36,839 bases of DNA from Candidatus Staskawiczbacteria bacterium (GCA_903885445.1 CAISIO010000016.1:1-36839); one strand, 5' to 3'. Numbered from the stretch's first letter, positions 1-10,199 are shown. Notes: a model not told the origin generated them from the sequence alone. Numbers and translations: made by a program.

Positions 1-2440
1 AAGATAATGTTCCGTCACAAACCGACCCTGTTGTGTTACTCATGGTTAACGTGGCGGTGCTGTCATTTTTCGAGGCGGTAATTATTTTGCTCTGGGCAGG
101 ACTTGTGTTTGGATTAACTATTGTGATAATCGGCGCGGTGGTATCAATGATAAATGAACTCGTAGAAAAACCAACGCTTCCCACTGTGTCTTCGGCATAA
201 GCAGTATAAATATGATTACCTTCGCTCAATATAGAACTATGGTTTATGTCGGTCGCGTTATATAAAGCCGTAATCTCGTCTTGGCTGAGCGCCCTATTAA
301 AAATCATTACGTCGTCGACTGAACCGTTAAAAAATTTGGTGCCGCCACCACTGCATCCATTCACGCTATTGCAGTTAATCCCCATGTGGATTATTTGGTC
401 TGTAGAAGAGTAAGGTTGTCCCGAAGGAGACAATTCTGTAATTTGTTTTACTCCATTTACATACATCGACAACTTTGTGCCATCCCACCTCAAAGCCACA
501 TGAGTCCAAGTGCCGCTGGCAACATTATTGTCAGAATATAACTGCCCGGAGTGGTTAATACCACCCACCCCTCCTATTCCGAAACTACCATATAATTTGC
601 TGTCGTGAATATTGATTAAAAAATTAGTGTAATAATCATTATAATTGGAAGTGGTTCCTCTTTTTTCGATTATTTCATGGTCATTGCCGTCTAGAACAAC
701 CTTGAACCAGGCTCCAACCGTAAATTTTTGAACGTTTAAATTCGTGTTATTAGCAACGTTAATATAACGCCCATTAGTAAAACTAAATGCTTGACCAAAT
801 TTTCCGGTTGCGTATGTGGGAGTTCCGCCATACCATATTCCATTGTTATGGCTAGTCATGTAATCAGTCGCATTGTCTTCTCCTTTCCACCAGCTTACCA
901 GCGAATTATCAAAATTTGGAATTAAAGAACCCAAATGAGCGTCTGTCGCTGAAGCGCTAAAGATAACCGACGTGTTATTAGAGGTTGCGCCATCTACGGG
1001 CAAAGCTATTGCAACTAACGGATTGGTCGTATCTATTGCGTAACTCAAAACCGTTCCGCTAGTGTCTTCATTTAGAGATTCATCCATACAGGCGATATAA
1101 ACCGTTTTGGGTCCATCGGTCCCTAAATCAGGAACATCACAGGAAACAACCGTTGCGACTCCCGCGGTGCAAGAAGCATGGTTGGACATCGAGCTATAAC
1201 TGCCATTCGATAATGAAAGCCGGCAGTTGCCGTTTTTATCAAGATTAAATGAAATCGAAGAAATAGCCGCGGAAACAAAGCCGGATGCAGGATTCCAATT
1301 AGACTGGGCAGGAGGTGGTTGAGGAACAATTACTGTCACCGTGTATTGTTTACTGCTAGTTCCATCTTGCGCTATTACTAAATACTTAACGGGGTCAGAT
1401 GAATTAGAAAAATCGGAACACTGAGAGCTAAAACAAGATAATATTGCTCCGTCGGAAACCGTAATTGTTGGACTCAAGTTTGTCACAACCGTGTTCATAG
1501 GAAGAGTCACTATAACTGTACCCATATTTAAATTAATTGAGACTGACTCTCCTATAATTTCAAAAGTAAAAGAACTGATATCTGTCGCAGTCCCTGCTGC
1601 AACTATTGTAATCGCATATGTAGCTGTCGTCCCGTCCACAGCGGTAACCACTAAAGTGTTTCCGGTTGCCACCGGGTTTGTTATCGCACTGTCATCCCAA
1701 GTTTGACGGTCATCGCCCTTTACTAAATGATCGTTATCTAAAAAAGTTAGCTTCGCGGGGCCCGAAGGATTGACGGGATCATAATGAACCGTAATTGTTT
1801 TTCCGACCGTATCCACGGAATAAACTCCAGATGTCACCACGGTATTATTACCAGTCGGAATATTATTTACGACAAAGCTTTTTATGTCATGATAAACTAA
1901 CTTGCCGGAGCTATCTACGCATTTTTTATCGGCACTACAAGTTTGCCCGATACTAACAAAACAATCATTATCTACTTTGCAGTCACCGTCGCTCTTATTC
2001 CCCAGTTTATCTGTTGCAGAAATATTTATCCAATAATCTACATCCGAGGTCCACGATCCGTCAACAACAACCGCTATACTATAAATTCCATCTCCTGCCG
2101 TTAAGTCCGGCACTTGGCCGTCGTCGTGCATTACGTTTCCATTCGTCAACTCCACGTATTGCCCGGAATCTTTGGGGTATTCAATGCTTAATAGGACACT
2201 GCCTAATTTGATATCGGACTTATCGCTTACGTGGGCCGTTATAACAACAACATTGCCCGACCCCGGATAAACTTGGGGATTCTCAACTAATGGATAGGGT
2301 GTACAATTTTTACCGGTACCGCAAACTGAATCATAAAACTCAAAAGTGGGCTGGCCTTCCGCGGATGCGAAAAACCTCGGCCCGGAAACGATAGCCAGAA
2401 AAAATATGGTTGCTGATAAAATTGATAAATATTTTTTCAT
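1..2440 (-). CDS. Large secreted LamG-domain protein, partial (C-terminus beyond left edge)
   Basis: Reading from the ATG at 2440 the frame stays open for about 813 codons to the window edge. The first ~28 residues (MKKYLSILSATIFFLAIVSG, then FFASAEG) look like a signal peptide. Beta-sandwich segments follow; residues ~290-370 resemble the cadherin-like/DUF5018 type, ending in a KQYTVTV-like strand. Residues ~500-720 look like a LamG/concanavalin-type domain (SLVSWWKGEDNATD near its start, DDVMIFNRALSQDEITALYN at its end). An Ig-like segment beginning DTTAPIITI follows at the edge. One base separates it from the PilX-like gene upstream, so it closes the minor-pilin operon. Inference: a cell-surface or pilus-tip adhesin in the position PilY1 holds in other type IV pilus operons, although no PilY1 beta-propeller is visible. 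Function and total length are unknown. Confidence 0.85.
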   Translation of the reverse strand, partial: MKKYLSILSATIFFLAIVSGPRFFASAEGQPTFEFYDSVCGTGKNCTPYPLVENPQVYPGSGNVVVITAHVSDKSDIKLGSVLLSIEYPKDSGQYVELTNGNVMHDDGQVPDLTAGDGIYSIAVVVDGSWTSDVDYWINISATDKLGNKSDGDCKVDNDCFVSIGQTCSADKKCVDSSGKLVYHDIKSFVVNNIPTGNNTVVTSGVYSVDTVGKTITVHYDPVNPSGPAKLTFLDNDHLVKGDDRQTWDDSAITNPVATGNTLVVTAVDGTTATYAITIVAAGTATDISSFTFEIIGESVSINLNMGTVIVTLPMNTVVTNLSPTITVSDGAILSCFSSQCSDFSNSSDPVKYLVIAQDGTSSKQYTVTVIVPQPPPAQSNWNPASGFVSAAISSISFNLDKNGNCRLSLSNGSYSSMSNHASCTAGVATVVSCDVPDLGTDGPKTVYIACMDESLNEDTSGTVLSYAIDTTNPLVAIALPVDGATSNNTSVIFSASATDAHLGSLIPNFDNSLVSWWKGEDNATDYMTSHNNGIWYGGTPTYATGKFGQAFSFTNGRYINVANNTNLNVQKFTVGAWFKVVLDGNDHEIIEKRGTTSNYNDYYTNFLINIHDSKLYGSFGIGGVGGINHSGQLYSDNNVASGTWTHVALRWDGTKLSMYVNGVKQITELSPSGQPYSSTDQIIHMGINCNSVNGCSGGGTKFFNGSVDDVMIFNRALSQDEITALYNATDINHSSILSEGNHIYTAYAEDTVGSVGFSTSSFIIDTTAPIITIVNPNTSPAQSKIITASKNDSTATLTMSNTTGSVCDGTLS

Positions 2441-2441
2441 A

Positions 2442-3473
2442 TTATTCGCAATACTCCGGCTCGCCGCAGATGCCATATTCAGAAACGCTATGGCACGTTT
2501 TTACATTAGGCGTGCACGATGTATCTCCTTCTACGCACGACGCATCAATGGCTTTTATGTCCACATAATAAACCCCTACGTTGCTTGTGCTCCAGTCCAG
2601 CGACCAATCGCAATCTGCAAGAGAAGTGCAATTTGGATTACCGGGATCGATATTTAAATCCGGCGAAAGCGGTAAAAATCTCTCGGCGCTGTCACTGGCG
2701 ACTTCCATACCATCTAATCCGTAAAAGGTTCCGCCCGAGGGAGCATCGTGGACTATAGCCCAAACATTGCCCACTGTGCCCGATAGCGCCACCACTTGGG
2801 CCGCAATATTAAGCGACGTCCCCTCTTCGGTAGATTTTGGATTAACGCACGTTTCTTTTATTGTAATAGCTTCCCCGGCTTTAGGCAAAGAAATAATAAT
2901 TTCAATTTGCCTTTCAGCTCCGCCAAAGGCCCCCAAAGATTGTATTTGAAAATTAGAGGACTTGCCATCGCCTGAAGGATAAACCTCCGCCGATGTGGAA
3001 TAATAATATTTGTTGCTATCATCAAAATAAGTCGTAAAAGAAACTTTGCAGTTATTGCACTTGTCTAAATCACATCCGTGATTATTGGTCGAGCCAACAG
3101 GATATACTTGCGGTTCGGCGAAGCCATCATTAGGAGTACAAAAGACACTGCCGCTTTCTCCGGTATCGCAGGTCTTGGAGTTTACGCCTTCAGAAGCATA
3201 CATGGTGCACAAACCTCTGGCCACGTTTACTTCAGGGTCGCTACCAATTAAAACCGGCACCACCTTCCTGTCGTAATAAAGCACCTTTTCAATTCCGCTG
3301 TCAGCTGCAAAAAAACTTACCATGGCGTCTCCAATGTTCCTTATGATTTTAATTTCGCTGTATAAAATTATGCTTACAAACAAAACAACAGCCAAAATAA
3401 TCAGCATGATAAAAAAAGTGATAATTAGCGAAACTCCCCTTTCCGGATTTATAATTTTAAAATAATTCAGCAT
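2442..3473 (-). CDS. PilX-like minor pilin / pilus assembly membrane protein
   Basis: 343 residues. The N-terminus reads PERGVSLIITFFIMLIILAV, a prepilin-like cleavage Gly followed by a long hydrophobic helix, but position 5 of the mature protein is not Glu. This is typical of PilX/GspK-like subunits. The segment after the helix (FFAADSGIEKVLYYD) matches the AADSGIE-type motif common after the helix of PilX-like proteins. Several cysteines and a beta-rich Ig-like C-terminal half (~225-340) follow. It starts 7 nt after the PilW-like gene and ends 1 nt before the LamG protein. Known for the family: PilX-like proteins join the minor-pilin tip complex. The exact ortholog is uncertain. Confidence 0.75.
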   Translation of the reverse strand: MLNYFKIINPERGVSLIITFFIMLIILAVVLFVSIILYSEIKIIRNIGDAMVSFFAADSGIEKVLYYDRKVVPVLIGSDPEVNVARGLCTMYASEGVNSKTCDTGESGSVFCTPNDGFAEPQVYPVGSTNNHGCDLDKCNNCKVSFTTYFDDSNKYYYSTSAEVYPSGDGKSSNFQIQSLGAFGGAERQIEIIISLPKAGEAITIKETCVNPKSTEEGTSLNIAAQVVALSGTVGNVWAIVHDAPSGGTFYGLDGMEVASDSAERFLPLSPDLNIDPGNPNCTSLADCDWSLDWSTSNVGVYYVDIKAIDASCVEGDTSCTPNVKTCHSVSEYGICGEPEYCE

Positions 3474-3480
3474 TAAAAAA

Positions 3481-4158
3481 CTATCTCACGTTTAATGTTC
3501 TTCTTGAAACTGTTGTTTGAATGGTTCTTACCGGATTTTCACTGTCGCCCGCAATTTTAACATTTAAAAGCACTGTCACTCTCGGCTGGAGGCATTGGTC
3601 CGCCAAATTTCCGCACTGCATAATTCCGCACTGGTTCGGATCACTGCACCCCATTCCGCTCACCGACCCATCGGTTCCATTTATTGCAAACCTGACCGGG
3701 TTTGTGAGATCAATTTGCGTATTGGTTGAAGTAAGCGCAACCGGCGAACCATTATTCCTTACCTCCTTTAAAACAGGATGCTGGGCGTCGGTATTGTCTA
3801 CAAAAAATTCCTGGCAGATAGGATCATCATCAGAAGAAGCGCCAGATTGATTCAAAAATTTGATTCCCCTACAAACTCCAGTTTCGCAATGCTTAAGCAT
3901 ATAAATATATCCTTTGGGCAAGCAAGCTGCGTCAGAGTCGGTTGATGCCGCTTTTGCCATTCTTAATGCCTTTGACATATATTCTTCCACATAACTGATT
4001 TGATTTAGAAGCTCCTGCTCAGCTAAAACTTTTTTCTGATTTTGAAAAATAGAAATAAAAATAGAAATGGCAGCTCCAATAATAAACAAAAATATGGCAG
4101 TAACCACAACCAGTTCTATCAAAGTAAACCCTTTATTTTTTTTATTAATACCAGTCAT
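3481..4158 (-). CDS. Prepilin-type protein, PilW/GspJ-like minor pilin
   Basis: 225 residues. A class III prepilin signal is clear: leader MTGINKKNKG, then mature FTLIELVVVTAIFLFIIGAA with Glu5. The helix continues into a long amphipathic region (QNQKKVLAEQELLNQISYVE), as in PilW/GspJ pseudopilins. The globular part is cysteine-containing and beta-rich and ends in an RTIQTTVSRR strand. It overlaps the PilV-like gene upstream by 14 nt, so translation is probably coupled. It should be cleaved and methylated by the PilD encoded at 5333-6097. Assignment to PilW/GspJ rather than another minor pilin rests on size and position in the FimT-PilV-PilW-PilX order. Confidence 0.78.
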   Translation of the reverse strand: MTGINKKNKGFTLIELVVVTAIFLFIIGAAISIFISIFQNQKKVLAEQELLNQISYVEEYMSKALRMAKAASTDSDAACLPKGYIYMLKHCETGVCRGIKFLNQSGASSDDDPICQEFFVDNTDAQHPVLKEVRNNGSPVALTSTNTQIDLTNPVRFAINGTDGSVSGMGCSDPNQCGIMQCGNLADQCLQPRVTVLLNVKIAGDSENPVRTIQTTVSRRTLNVR

Positions 4159-4723
4159 ATAATGTTTCTTCAGCTGCTATGCAATTTTTTCCCGGCACGC
4201 ATGTGCCAGCCGAAAAACCTGGCGAATCAAGAATTGTCGCTTTTTGATCCCAGGAAACTTCTATCTTAACCATTACAATATGGTCTGTATTCCCGTCTAC
4301 ATCAGCAAGCGGGACAATTGTAATTTTTCTTTGGAACTTTGTCTTCTTTGAATTATTTTGTTGGTCGTAAACATAAAAACCGTTTGAATTTTGATATAAA
4401 TAATCTCCGGGTGTAAAAGGAGACATCGTTATCGCTGTCGTTTTATAATCCGCTTTGCAACCCGTAGTAACGCATTCTGCCAAATTAAGCCCGCTAAGCC
4501 AGGAATTAAGCCCGGGATGAATATCCATATTTATCCAATTACTGTCTCTTATATTTCTTACTATTTCCATTCCCTCCTGCGTTAAATATGTTGCTGTAAG
4601 ATTATCGGCGGCATTTGAAGTTAAAATAACCACTATTGAAAAGGCGCTAAAAACTCCGACAATCCCGACAGACAAAACAAAAATGGAAATAATTAATTCT
4701 ATAATTGTAAAACCATTTTTCAT
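4145..4723 (-). CDS. Prepilin-type protein, PilV/GspI-like minor pilin
   Basis: 192 residues with a very short prepilin leader, MKNG, then FTIIELIISIFVLSVGIVGV carrying Glu5. The IFVLSVGIVGV segment and the following TYLTQEGMEIVRNIRDSNW motif are characteristic of PilV/GspI-like proteins, which commonly show a QEGxEx(V/I)RNxRD-like stretch. The start codon is 1 nt after the GspH/FimT-like gene, and the 3' end overlaps the PilW-like gene by 14 nt. It is probably a subunit of the minor-pilin complex that primes pilus assembly. Confidence 0.8.
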   Translation of the reverse strand: MKNGFTIIELIISIFVLSVGIVGVFSAFSIVVILTSNAADNLTATYLTQEGMEIVRNIRDSNWINMDIHPGLNSWLSGLNLAECVTTGCKADYKTTAITMSPFTPGDYLYQNSNGFYVYDQQNNSKKTKFQRKITIVPLADVDGNTDHIVMVKIEVSWDQKATILDSPGFSAGTCVPGKNCIAAEETLYDWY

Positions 4724-4724
4724 A

Positions 4725-5360
4725 TTATTTTACCTCTATAAGCCCGGATGTATTTATCCGAACTGTTTTAGTAGATTCATCGTCAGATAATCCCAAGATA
4801 ATCCCAACAACAGAACTAGTCGTGTCGGAAATATCTATAGCCGGGCGTGGAGGTGTAAAGTTTATGCTCACAGAACCGCCGGTGATATTCTCCAGCCCTT
4901 CTATATATAAATTAGGATTTTCTTTGAGTACGTCAATTATTTCCACGATGCAATCTGATTGGGGACTATCTTGTTTTAAACAAAGGTTATTTTCGTAATC
5001 TTGGCTGCCACTGTATTTTTGCCAGTGGGCCGAATTGCCGTCGGGTATGTCTGCGTATATAATATATTGTTTAGGGTGGGCAAGGTCAACGTAAATGCCA
5101 AACCCCGTAGCCGCAGTTTGTTCGCCTTTCGCATCAACTGTTTGCGTGCCAGACCCGGACAAACCCAAATCTTCAGCTCTTCTAAAATTTTGCGCCAAGC
5201 GGTAGGCGGTTCTTGAAAGCGCGAATTGCTTTTGGATTTTAGGATAATCGGAAATCAAAATTACAGAAAACAGCGCGACTATCGCAACCGTAACAATAAC
5301 TTCTATAAGCGTAATGCCTGTTTCTGAATTTTTCAAATTTGGAAAAAATTTAAATACCAT
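4725..5360 (-). CDS. Prepilin-type protein, FimT/GspH-like minor pilin
   Basis: 211 residues. The leader is longer than in its neighbours (MVFKFFPNLKNSETG), followed by ITLIEVIVTVAIVALFSVIL with Glu5. After the helix, RTAYRLAQNFRRAEDLGLSG matches the FimT/GspH pattern of an amphipathic helix before a beta-rich globular domain. The start lies inside the last 28 nt of pilD, so the two genes overlap. Downstream genes supply the other minor pilins in the usual FimT-PilV-PilW-PilX order. Confidence 0.78.
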   Translation of the reverse strand: MVFKFFPNLKNSETGITLIEVIVTVAIVALFSVILISDYPKIQKQFALSRTAYRLAQNFRRAEDLGLSGSGTQTVDAKGEQTAATGFGIYVDLAHPKQYIIYADIPDGNSAHWQKYSGSQDYENNLCLKQDSPQSDCIVEIIDVLKENPNLYIEGLENITGGSVSINFTPPRPAIDISDTTSSVVGIILGLSDDESTKTVRINTSGLIEVK

Positions 5361-6097
5361 TGAATTATCTGGCTTCCGAAAAGCATCGCTATAAATGTTC
5401 CCATAATCAAAAACGGGCCAAAAGGTATTTCGCTTTTCAAGCTTTTTCTTTCAAAAACCATCAGTATTACTCCTATTATAGCACCAAAAAAGAATGCTAA
5501 AAACAGGGCTGTTAAAACATTGGGCAAACCCAAAACAAGTCCCATTATAACAGCTAATTTTACGTCGCCAAAACCCATCCACTTCCCCCTGGAAATTAAA
5601 AATATCAGCAAGAAAAAACCCGAAGCAATCAGGGAAGCAATTATTAAATTTGGAACTAATTTAAAATTAAAAACAAGCTGGTAAATAAAAGTTATTATAA
5701 TTGCCGGGAGTAAAACCTTGTCTGGAATTATAAAATGTTTTAAATCATAAACGAAAATTATCACCAAAACCGCCGTTATATAAAACAAAAATACTGTAGA
5801 AATAGGGCTGAAAAAGCTAGAGACTAAAACGAATAAAACTCCCGTGGCAATTTCCACCAGCGGATATTGTATAGATATTTTTTTATTGCAATATCTGCAT
5901 TTGCCCCTTAAAAATAAAAAGCTGAAAATCGGAAATAAATCCAGCCAAGATAATTCGTGTTTGCAACTTGGGCAGAAAGACCGGCCCTTCAAGGTTTTGC
6001 CTTCTTCTAACCGATAAATAAAACAATTCAAAAAACTGCCAATGCATACGCCAAAAATAAAAACAAAAATATCGAAAATTAAAATTATGTTTTGCAT
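5333..6097 (-). CDS. pilD: Prepilin peptidase / N-methyltransferase (type IV leader peptidase)
   Basis: 254 residues, multi-spanning. The N-terminal domain has the GSFLNCFIYRL motif and two CxxC pairs (CPSCKHELSWLDL and CRYCNKKIS), the zinc site seen in bifunctional PilD enzymes. The peptidase half carries an aspartate at VFVYDLKHFIIPD-like sequence in a membrane segment and the GFGDVKLA signature (GxGD aspartyl protease). The family cleaves prepilins after the conserved Gly and methylates the new N-terminal residue. Substrates encoded nearby are the four major pilins and the minor pilins. The start forms a TAATG overlap with the metallophosphoesterase gene upstream. Confidence 0.95.
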   Translation of the reverse strand: MQNIILIFDIFVFIFGVCIGSFLNCFIYRLEEGKTLKGRSFCPSCKHELSWLDLFPIFSFLFLRGKCRYCNKKISIQYPLVEIATGVLFVLVSSFFSPISTVFLFYITAVLVIIFVYDLKHFIIPDKVLLPAIIITFIYQLVFNFKLVPNLIIASLIASGFFLLIFLISRGKWMGFGDVKLAVIMGLVLGLPNVLTALFLAFFFGAIIGVILMVFERKSLKSEIPFGPFLIMGTFIAMLFGSQIIQWYLNFFQI

Positions 6098-6990
6098 TAC
6101 GGTATTTTTATTACCTTTTTTACCACACTGTCGCCGTCGACTTGAATATCAATATAATTATGGAAATCGTGCGCCGGATTGTTCCCAACCGCTCCTCCTC
6201 CCGAGCCACCGGTGGTTATGTACTCAACGCCGTTTCTGGTCCAATCGTAATAAGCGTGTATATGGCCAAAAAATACAATGTCCGGTTTATATTTTTCCAT
6301 TAACGCGCTGGCAAGCTTGGCCTTCAGGTCGCCACTTGGAAAGGCGCCCAAAGCATGGTTTATACTGGGCCGGGGATCGTAAAACGGAATATGCATAAAA
6401 ACAAACTTATGCCGGTAATTTCTCTGCAGTTGCGCCTCCAGCCAAGACGCTTGTTGTGCGGTAACCATGCTCTCGCTGGCGTCTCCGGCGACAATAAATA
6501 AAGAGTTGCCGTAGCTGAACGAATAATAAAAATCGCCAAAAACACTTAAATAATTTTTGCCGCCATCGCTTTCTATATCATGGTTGCCAACCGCAGTTAA
6601 AACCGGAATTTTAGACCCCTTTATAATGTCGTAAAAAAACTGACCATTTTTTCCATCGCCAGCCACCAGGTCGCCTACATCAATAGCAAAAGCATAATTT
6701 CCCTTGTCGATATCTTTTAAAATACTCTTTAACGTTTTCGAGTTGCCTCCGTCTACAGGATTAACATGGCTGTCCGACAAAACAGCGAAGCTAAATTTAT
6801 CAGACTGGTTTTGCTGTATTTTTTCAATCTGTTTTTGGTTGTTTCCCGAAGGCGTGCCATACGAGTTGATTCGCGGGAAATTGGCTTGAGGAAAATTATA
6901 GAACTTGTGAGCTACAACCGCGAAAGACGCCGTAATGGCGCACAGAGAAAGAACGACTGTAATTACCTTTGAAATAGACTTCTTGTTCAT
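6097..6990 (-). CDS. Exported calcineurin-like metallophosphoesterase
   Basis: 297 residues. Residues 1-28 form a hydrophobic signal or anchor segment, followed by a polar linker. The catalytic domain has the family metal-binding motifs in order: LSDSHVNP (DxH), VGDLVAGDG (GDxx), VGNHDIES (GNHD), MHIPFYD (H) and GHIHAYYDW (GHxH). Location outside the membrane is inferred. It sits between the DPM1-like transferase and pilD, overlapping pilD by 1 nt (TAATG). A role in removing phosphate from a lipid or glycan intermediate of the neighbouring glycosylation genes is possible but not shown. The substrate is unknown. Confidence 0.85.
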   Translation of the reverse strand: MNKKSISKVITVVLSLCAITASFAVVAHKFYNFPQANFPRINSYGTPSGNNQKQIEKIQQNQSDKFSFAVLSDSHVNPVDGGNSKTLKSILKDIDKGNYAFAIDVGDLVAGDGKNGQFFYDIIKGSKIPVLTAVGNHDIESDGGKNYLSVFGDFYYSFSYGNSLFIVAGDASESMVTAQQASWLEAQLQRNYRHKFVFMHIPFYDPRPSINHALGAFPSGDLKAKLASALMEKYKPDIVFFGHIHAYYDWTRNGVEYITTGGSGGGAVGNNPAHDFHNYIDIQVDGDSVVKKVIKIP

Positions 6991-6994
6991 TTTG

Positions 6995-7681
6995 CTATTT
7001 TTTAAATCTATATTTTAAAAGCGTTAAAACCGCCGTAATGCCGTCTTTAAATTTGATTTTCTTGCCCTGTTCTTTTCCTCTCGCGTTATAACTTATCGGC
7101 ACTTCAAATATGCTAATTCCTTTTTTCGCAATTTTAGCCGTCACTTCCGGGCAAAATTCAAACCCTCTGCTTTCAATTTCAATCGACTTTAAAACATCCG
7201 CCTTAAAAAGCTTGTAGCAGGTCGGCTCGTCAGTCAGGCGTAAACCGTAAAGCAAGTTAGTCAAAAGCGTAATCACTCTTCCGCCCAAATAAAACATAAG
7301 TCCGCCCCTTTTGCTTTTTCCTAAAATGCGCGAACCGTAAACAACTTTTGCGCTTCCGTTTATTATTGGAGTCAGCAATTTGTTATAATCAGCCGGATCA
7401 TACTCCAAATCCGCGTCTTGAATAATAATAAAATCTCCGGTTGCCATTTTTACTCCATCTTTCACCGCACACCCCTTTCCCCCGTTTTTTTTGCGCTCTT
7501 TTATAACCAGACCATATTTATTCTCTAATCCTTTAACAATTTTTAGAGTGTTATCAAAAGAGCCGTCGTCAACAACAATAATTTCTTTCTCAACAGGCAA
7601 AACAACCTCCCCGATTTTTTTAATTATCTGGCCAATTGTTTTTTCTTCATTAAAAGCCGGAATGATTATTGACAGCTTCAT
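6995..7681 (-). CDS. Family 2 glycosyltransferase, DPM1-like (polyprenyl-phosphate sugar synthase)
   Basis: 228 residues, soluble-looking. The GT-A features are clear: N-terminal [26 protein letters not shown] (nucleotide-sugar binding) and [10 protein letters not shown] (DxD metal site). The later [12 protein letters not shown] and DEPTCYKLF stretches are as in dolichol-phosphate mannosyltransferase-like enzymes. No C-terminal membrane anchor is visible. The ATG overlaps the STT3-like stop codon (TAATG), so the pair is probably translated together. Inference: it makes the polyprenyl-phosphate-linked sugar used to build the glycan that the STT3-like enzyme transfers. The sugar cannot be told from sequence. 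Confidence 0.88.
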   Translation of the reverse strand: MKLSIIIPAFNEEKTIGQIIKKIGEVVLPVEKEIIVVDDGSFDNTLKIVKGLENKYGLVIKERKKNGGKGCAVKDGVKMATGDFIIIQDADLEYDPADYNKLLTPIINGSAKVVYGSRILGKSKRGGLMFYLGGRVITLLTNLLYGLRLTDEPTCYKLFKADVLKSIEIESRGFEFCPEVTAKIAKKGISIFEVPISYNARGKEQGKKIKFKDGITAVLTLLKYRFKK

Positions 7682-10125
7682 TAATTAATTCGCAATATTT
7701 TACCTTGCAAAACGTCTTCTTCTGAAACTTTTATATTCTTTGAATAGCTTCCTATTTTAATTAAATAACCGCCGGCTAAAATATCAGAATTTTTCTGCGT
7801 TCCCGTTGAATACGGAACAACAAATTCAAAGTTTCCATTTTCATCCGCGACAACTTCGTTTTGATAAATAAAATCTCTTTTTTGATTAGTTGAAACCTCT
7901 GTTGAAAGCGCCACCTCTGAACCGGGCGTCGTCCTGCCGGTTATTTTTGCTCCTTTTACGTATTCAAAAACTTTTACTTGCTTGGTTGTTTTATAATCCT
8001 GCTCCCAAAAAATAGAATTGTCGCTTTTTGATTCGTAAACCAATCTGAAGCTGCTAAGCGCCGGTATGATTAAGTTTACTTTATTTTTTTCAACTGTTTT
8101 GGGCAGCGAAACTAAAGAGCCGTCCAAAAAATACAGGCGGGTGCTCATTGCCAAGTCATACTTTGTCGGTTCGGTTTCAGAAATATTGTCGCCTACGTAG
8201 TCGTCCATATTAGCGTTTACCCAGCGGACGTAAGAAGCAAAAACGCCATTGGGGTTGGAAAATCCAGAGTCAACAATAACGTATTTTGCGCCAAGCTCGT
8301 CTAAATATCCCGTTGCCTTTTTTTCATCTGTTGAAAGAAAGAAAGTTCCTTCGCCCGGCTGGACAGTCCCATCATTGTTTATATATCCGATGCCTTCCTG
8401 AAACGGATTGGAAACCGGAATTCTATGGCTATAATAAGTTATGTCGTGCCCGACATCCCATTGCGCCAAAATGCCGTATGCTTGCGAGGGATATTTATAC
8501 GGCTGAGAGGCTTTATACAGCGAGTAATAATCTACGCCGGGGTCGGGAGTATTGGTTTTAAGCCATTTTAAAGTATCGTACCAATCTGCGCTAAGCGCGG
8601 GTGAGCTTACAGCTATGCCAATAGCGCCCTGCATAAACGAAGGCAAATTTGATGGGAAGGGGTCGTCTATATTAAACGGAAATGGATAGAATAAGAAAAA
8701 AATAACATTAAATAATATAACTACCGAGCTTACATAAAAGTAAAAACGCAGATAAGATCTTTCGGCAAATTCATCTGCCTTCCTAAGCGCTTGCCAGCCC
8801 AATTTAAAACCCTCAATAATTATAAAACTTGCAAGTAAAGATATAATTACCGAAAGATAATAAGAGTTTCTGTTTTGTCCAAAAGCAGGGATAATACCTA
8901 CGGCAAACAAAATAATCGAAGTCCAGATAAAAAGCAAAAATTGCTCGGGTTTCTTCTCTTTTATAAATTTGTATAAAGATACGCACAATGATACTACAGA
9001 CAGATAAAAAAGAGCAGAAAAAGCGTTAAACGCCCCGCGAATCCTAATTGGCGACATCTCGCCGACAAACTGCCTTGCAGATTTATTGTCTACCATGCCA
9101 GAATTAACTTCCATGGCGGTTTTTATAAAAATATTCCAGACAAACGGCGCCACAAATTTTAAAGCCAACGCAACAATCATCCCGCCAGCAAGTAAAATTA
9201 CCGGCAAAAAATACCTCTTAATATTTTTCTTGCGTAAATAATTTCCAAGGAATCCCATTACCGCAAACACCAAAATACCGGCAACAAAACATAAAAAGTG
9301 CTGAATATTATATATTCTGCCGGTCACAAAATCAGGGTTTCCGAAAAACGGGGCAATCATTAAAAGCGCAATTAAAAAAATCACGCCACCTGACAGCAAA
9401 ATCCATTCTTCGTTGCCGCCCTGTAAATACCTGATTAAGTAATAAAGAGAAATAAAACAAAAAGTAATAAAAAGAAAAAGCAGGGCGCCGGTCCAGGTTA
9501 AAAAATACAACCCCAAAGAAACGCCCGCTAAAACCGTCCACAGCCAAAATATTTTCCCTTTTTTTGGACCGGTTATTAAATAAACCAAAAACAATACAAA
9601 AAGCGATGAAAAGAAAACCTCGGCAACATGGTGGTCTGTAATGCCCAACAAAGACCTGCCCAGAAAGGGCGGCATCACGGCAATTAAAAAAGCTGAGAGG
9701 ATAGCAATTGGATTCGACCAAATTTTCTTTCCGATAAGATAAACTAAAAATACAACCAAACCGCCCATGACAGCCGGATAAAACGGCGCAATTTTGTTTA
9801 TTAATTCCAGCGTTGGCTTGCCAAAACTAACCAGCCATATAATTAAACAAAGCAAAAAGTCGTATAAGGGTCCAAAATGTATGTATGTTCCATAGGGAAA
9901 ATAAGTATAAGGGTCAAAATTAATGCGCCAGGGAAAATGATTGCCCAAAAGCTCGTTTTCAACCAGGCGCATATGATAGACTCCGTCATCTGGAGAATAT
10001 TTTACCAGGCCCGAAGAGTAATCTGCCATCACCGCGCCATAGCTGAAATAAATCCTCAAAAAAAGGGCGAGGGCGAATATGGCAACAATTAAAATTACAG
10101 TGATAATTTTAGCTTTTGTTTTCAT
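7681..10125 (-). CDS. STT3/PglB/AglB-type oligosaccharyltransferase (GT66-like)
   Basis: 814 residues: about a dozen membrane segments in the first ~490 residues, then a soluble domain. Three family features can be placed. The first external loop has an acidic motif, [15 protein letters not shown] (~residue 45). [14 protein letters not shown] fits the second acidic motif. The soluble domain has [11 protein letters not shown] (~555), a divergent WWDYG acceptor-site motif. FVGEMSPIR before the last helices may carry the catalytic-loop Glu of the TIxE/SVSE motif. The C-terminal ~130 residues look beta-rich. The family transfers a lipid-linked glycan to Asn in N-x-S/T. The gene directly follows the major pilins, several of which contain such sequons, so pilin glycosylation is the leading inference. 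Confidence 0.85.
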   Translation of the reverse strand: MKTKAKIITVILIVAIFALALFLRIYFSYGAVMADYSSGLVKYSPDDGVYHMRLVENELLGNHFPWRINFDPYTYFPYGTYIHFGPLYDFLLCLIIWLVSFGKPTLELINKIAPFYPAVMGGLVVFLVYLIGKKIWSNPIAILSAFLIAVMPPFLGRSLLGITDHHVAEVFFSSLFVLFLVYLITGPKKGKIFWLWTVLAGVSLGLYFLTWTGALLFLFITFCFISLYYLIRYLQGGNEEWILLSGGVIFLIALLMIAPFFGNPDFVTGRIYNIQHFLCFVAGILVFAVMGFLGNYLRKKNIKRYFLPVILLAGGMIVALALKFVAPFVWNIFIKTAMEVNSGMVDNKSARQFVGEMSPIRIRGAFNAFSALFYLSVVSLCVSLYKFIKEKKPEQFLLFIWTSIILFAVGIIPAFGQNRNSYYLSVIISLLASFIIIEGFKLGWQALRKADEFAERSYLRFYFYVSSVVILFNVIFFLFYPFPFNIDDPFPSNLPSFMQGAIGIAVSSPALSADWYDTLKWLKTNTPDPGVDYYSLYKASQPYKYPSQAYGILAQWDVGHDITYYSHRIPVSNPFQEGIGYINNDGTVQPGEGTFFLSTDEKKATGYLDELGAKYVIVDSGFSNPNGVFASYVRWVNANMDDYVGDNISETEPTKYDLAMSTRLYFLDGSLVSLPKTVEKNKVNLIIPALSSFRLVYESKSDNSIFWEQDYKTTKQVKVFEYVKGAKITGRTTPGSEVALSTEVSTNQKRDFIYQNEVVADENGNFEFVVPYSTGTQKNSDILAGGYLIKIGSYSKNIKVSEEDVLQGKILRIN

Positions 10126-10154
10126 AATTGCTTTATCTTATCAAAAATACTCGC

Positions 10155-10187
10155 CAAACAAAAGAGCCCGGCAAGTGCGGGCTCTTT
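10155..10187 (-). terminator. Intrinsic terminator of the 10200-10640 pilin gene
   Basis: On the minus strand AAGAGCCCG pairs with CGGGCTCTT around a 7-nt loop, followed by a TTTTGTTT run. It lies between the pilin stop and the STT3-like gene, so pilin mRNA is likely to end here while some transcription may continue into the glycosylation genes. Confidence 0.85.
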
Positions 10188-10199
10188 CCTGAAAAAAAT

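Noticed and set aside
9332-9721. Minus-strand open frame of 129 codons
   Set aside because: It is an alternate frame inside the STT3-like gene, without protein features or a start signal.
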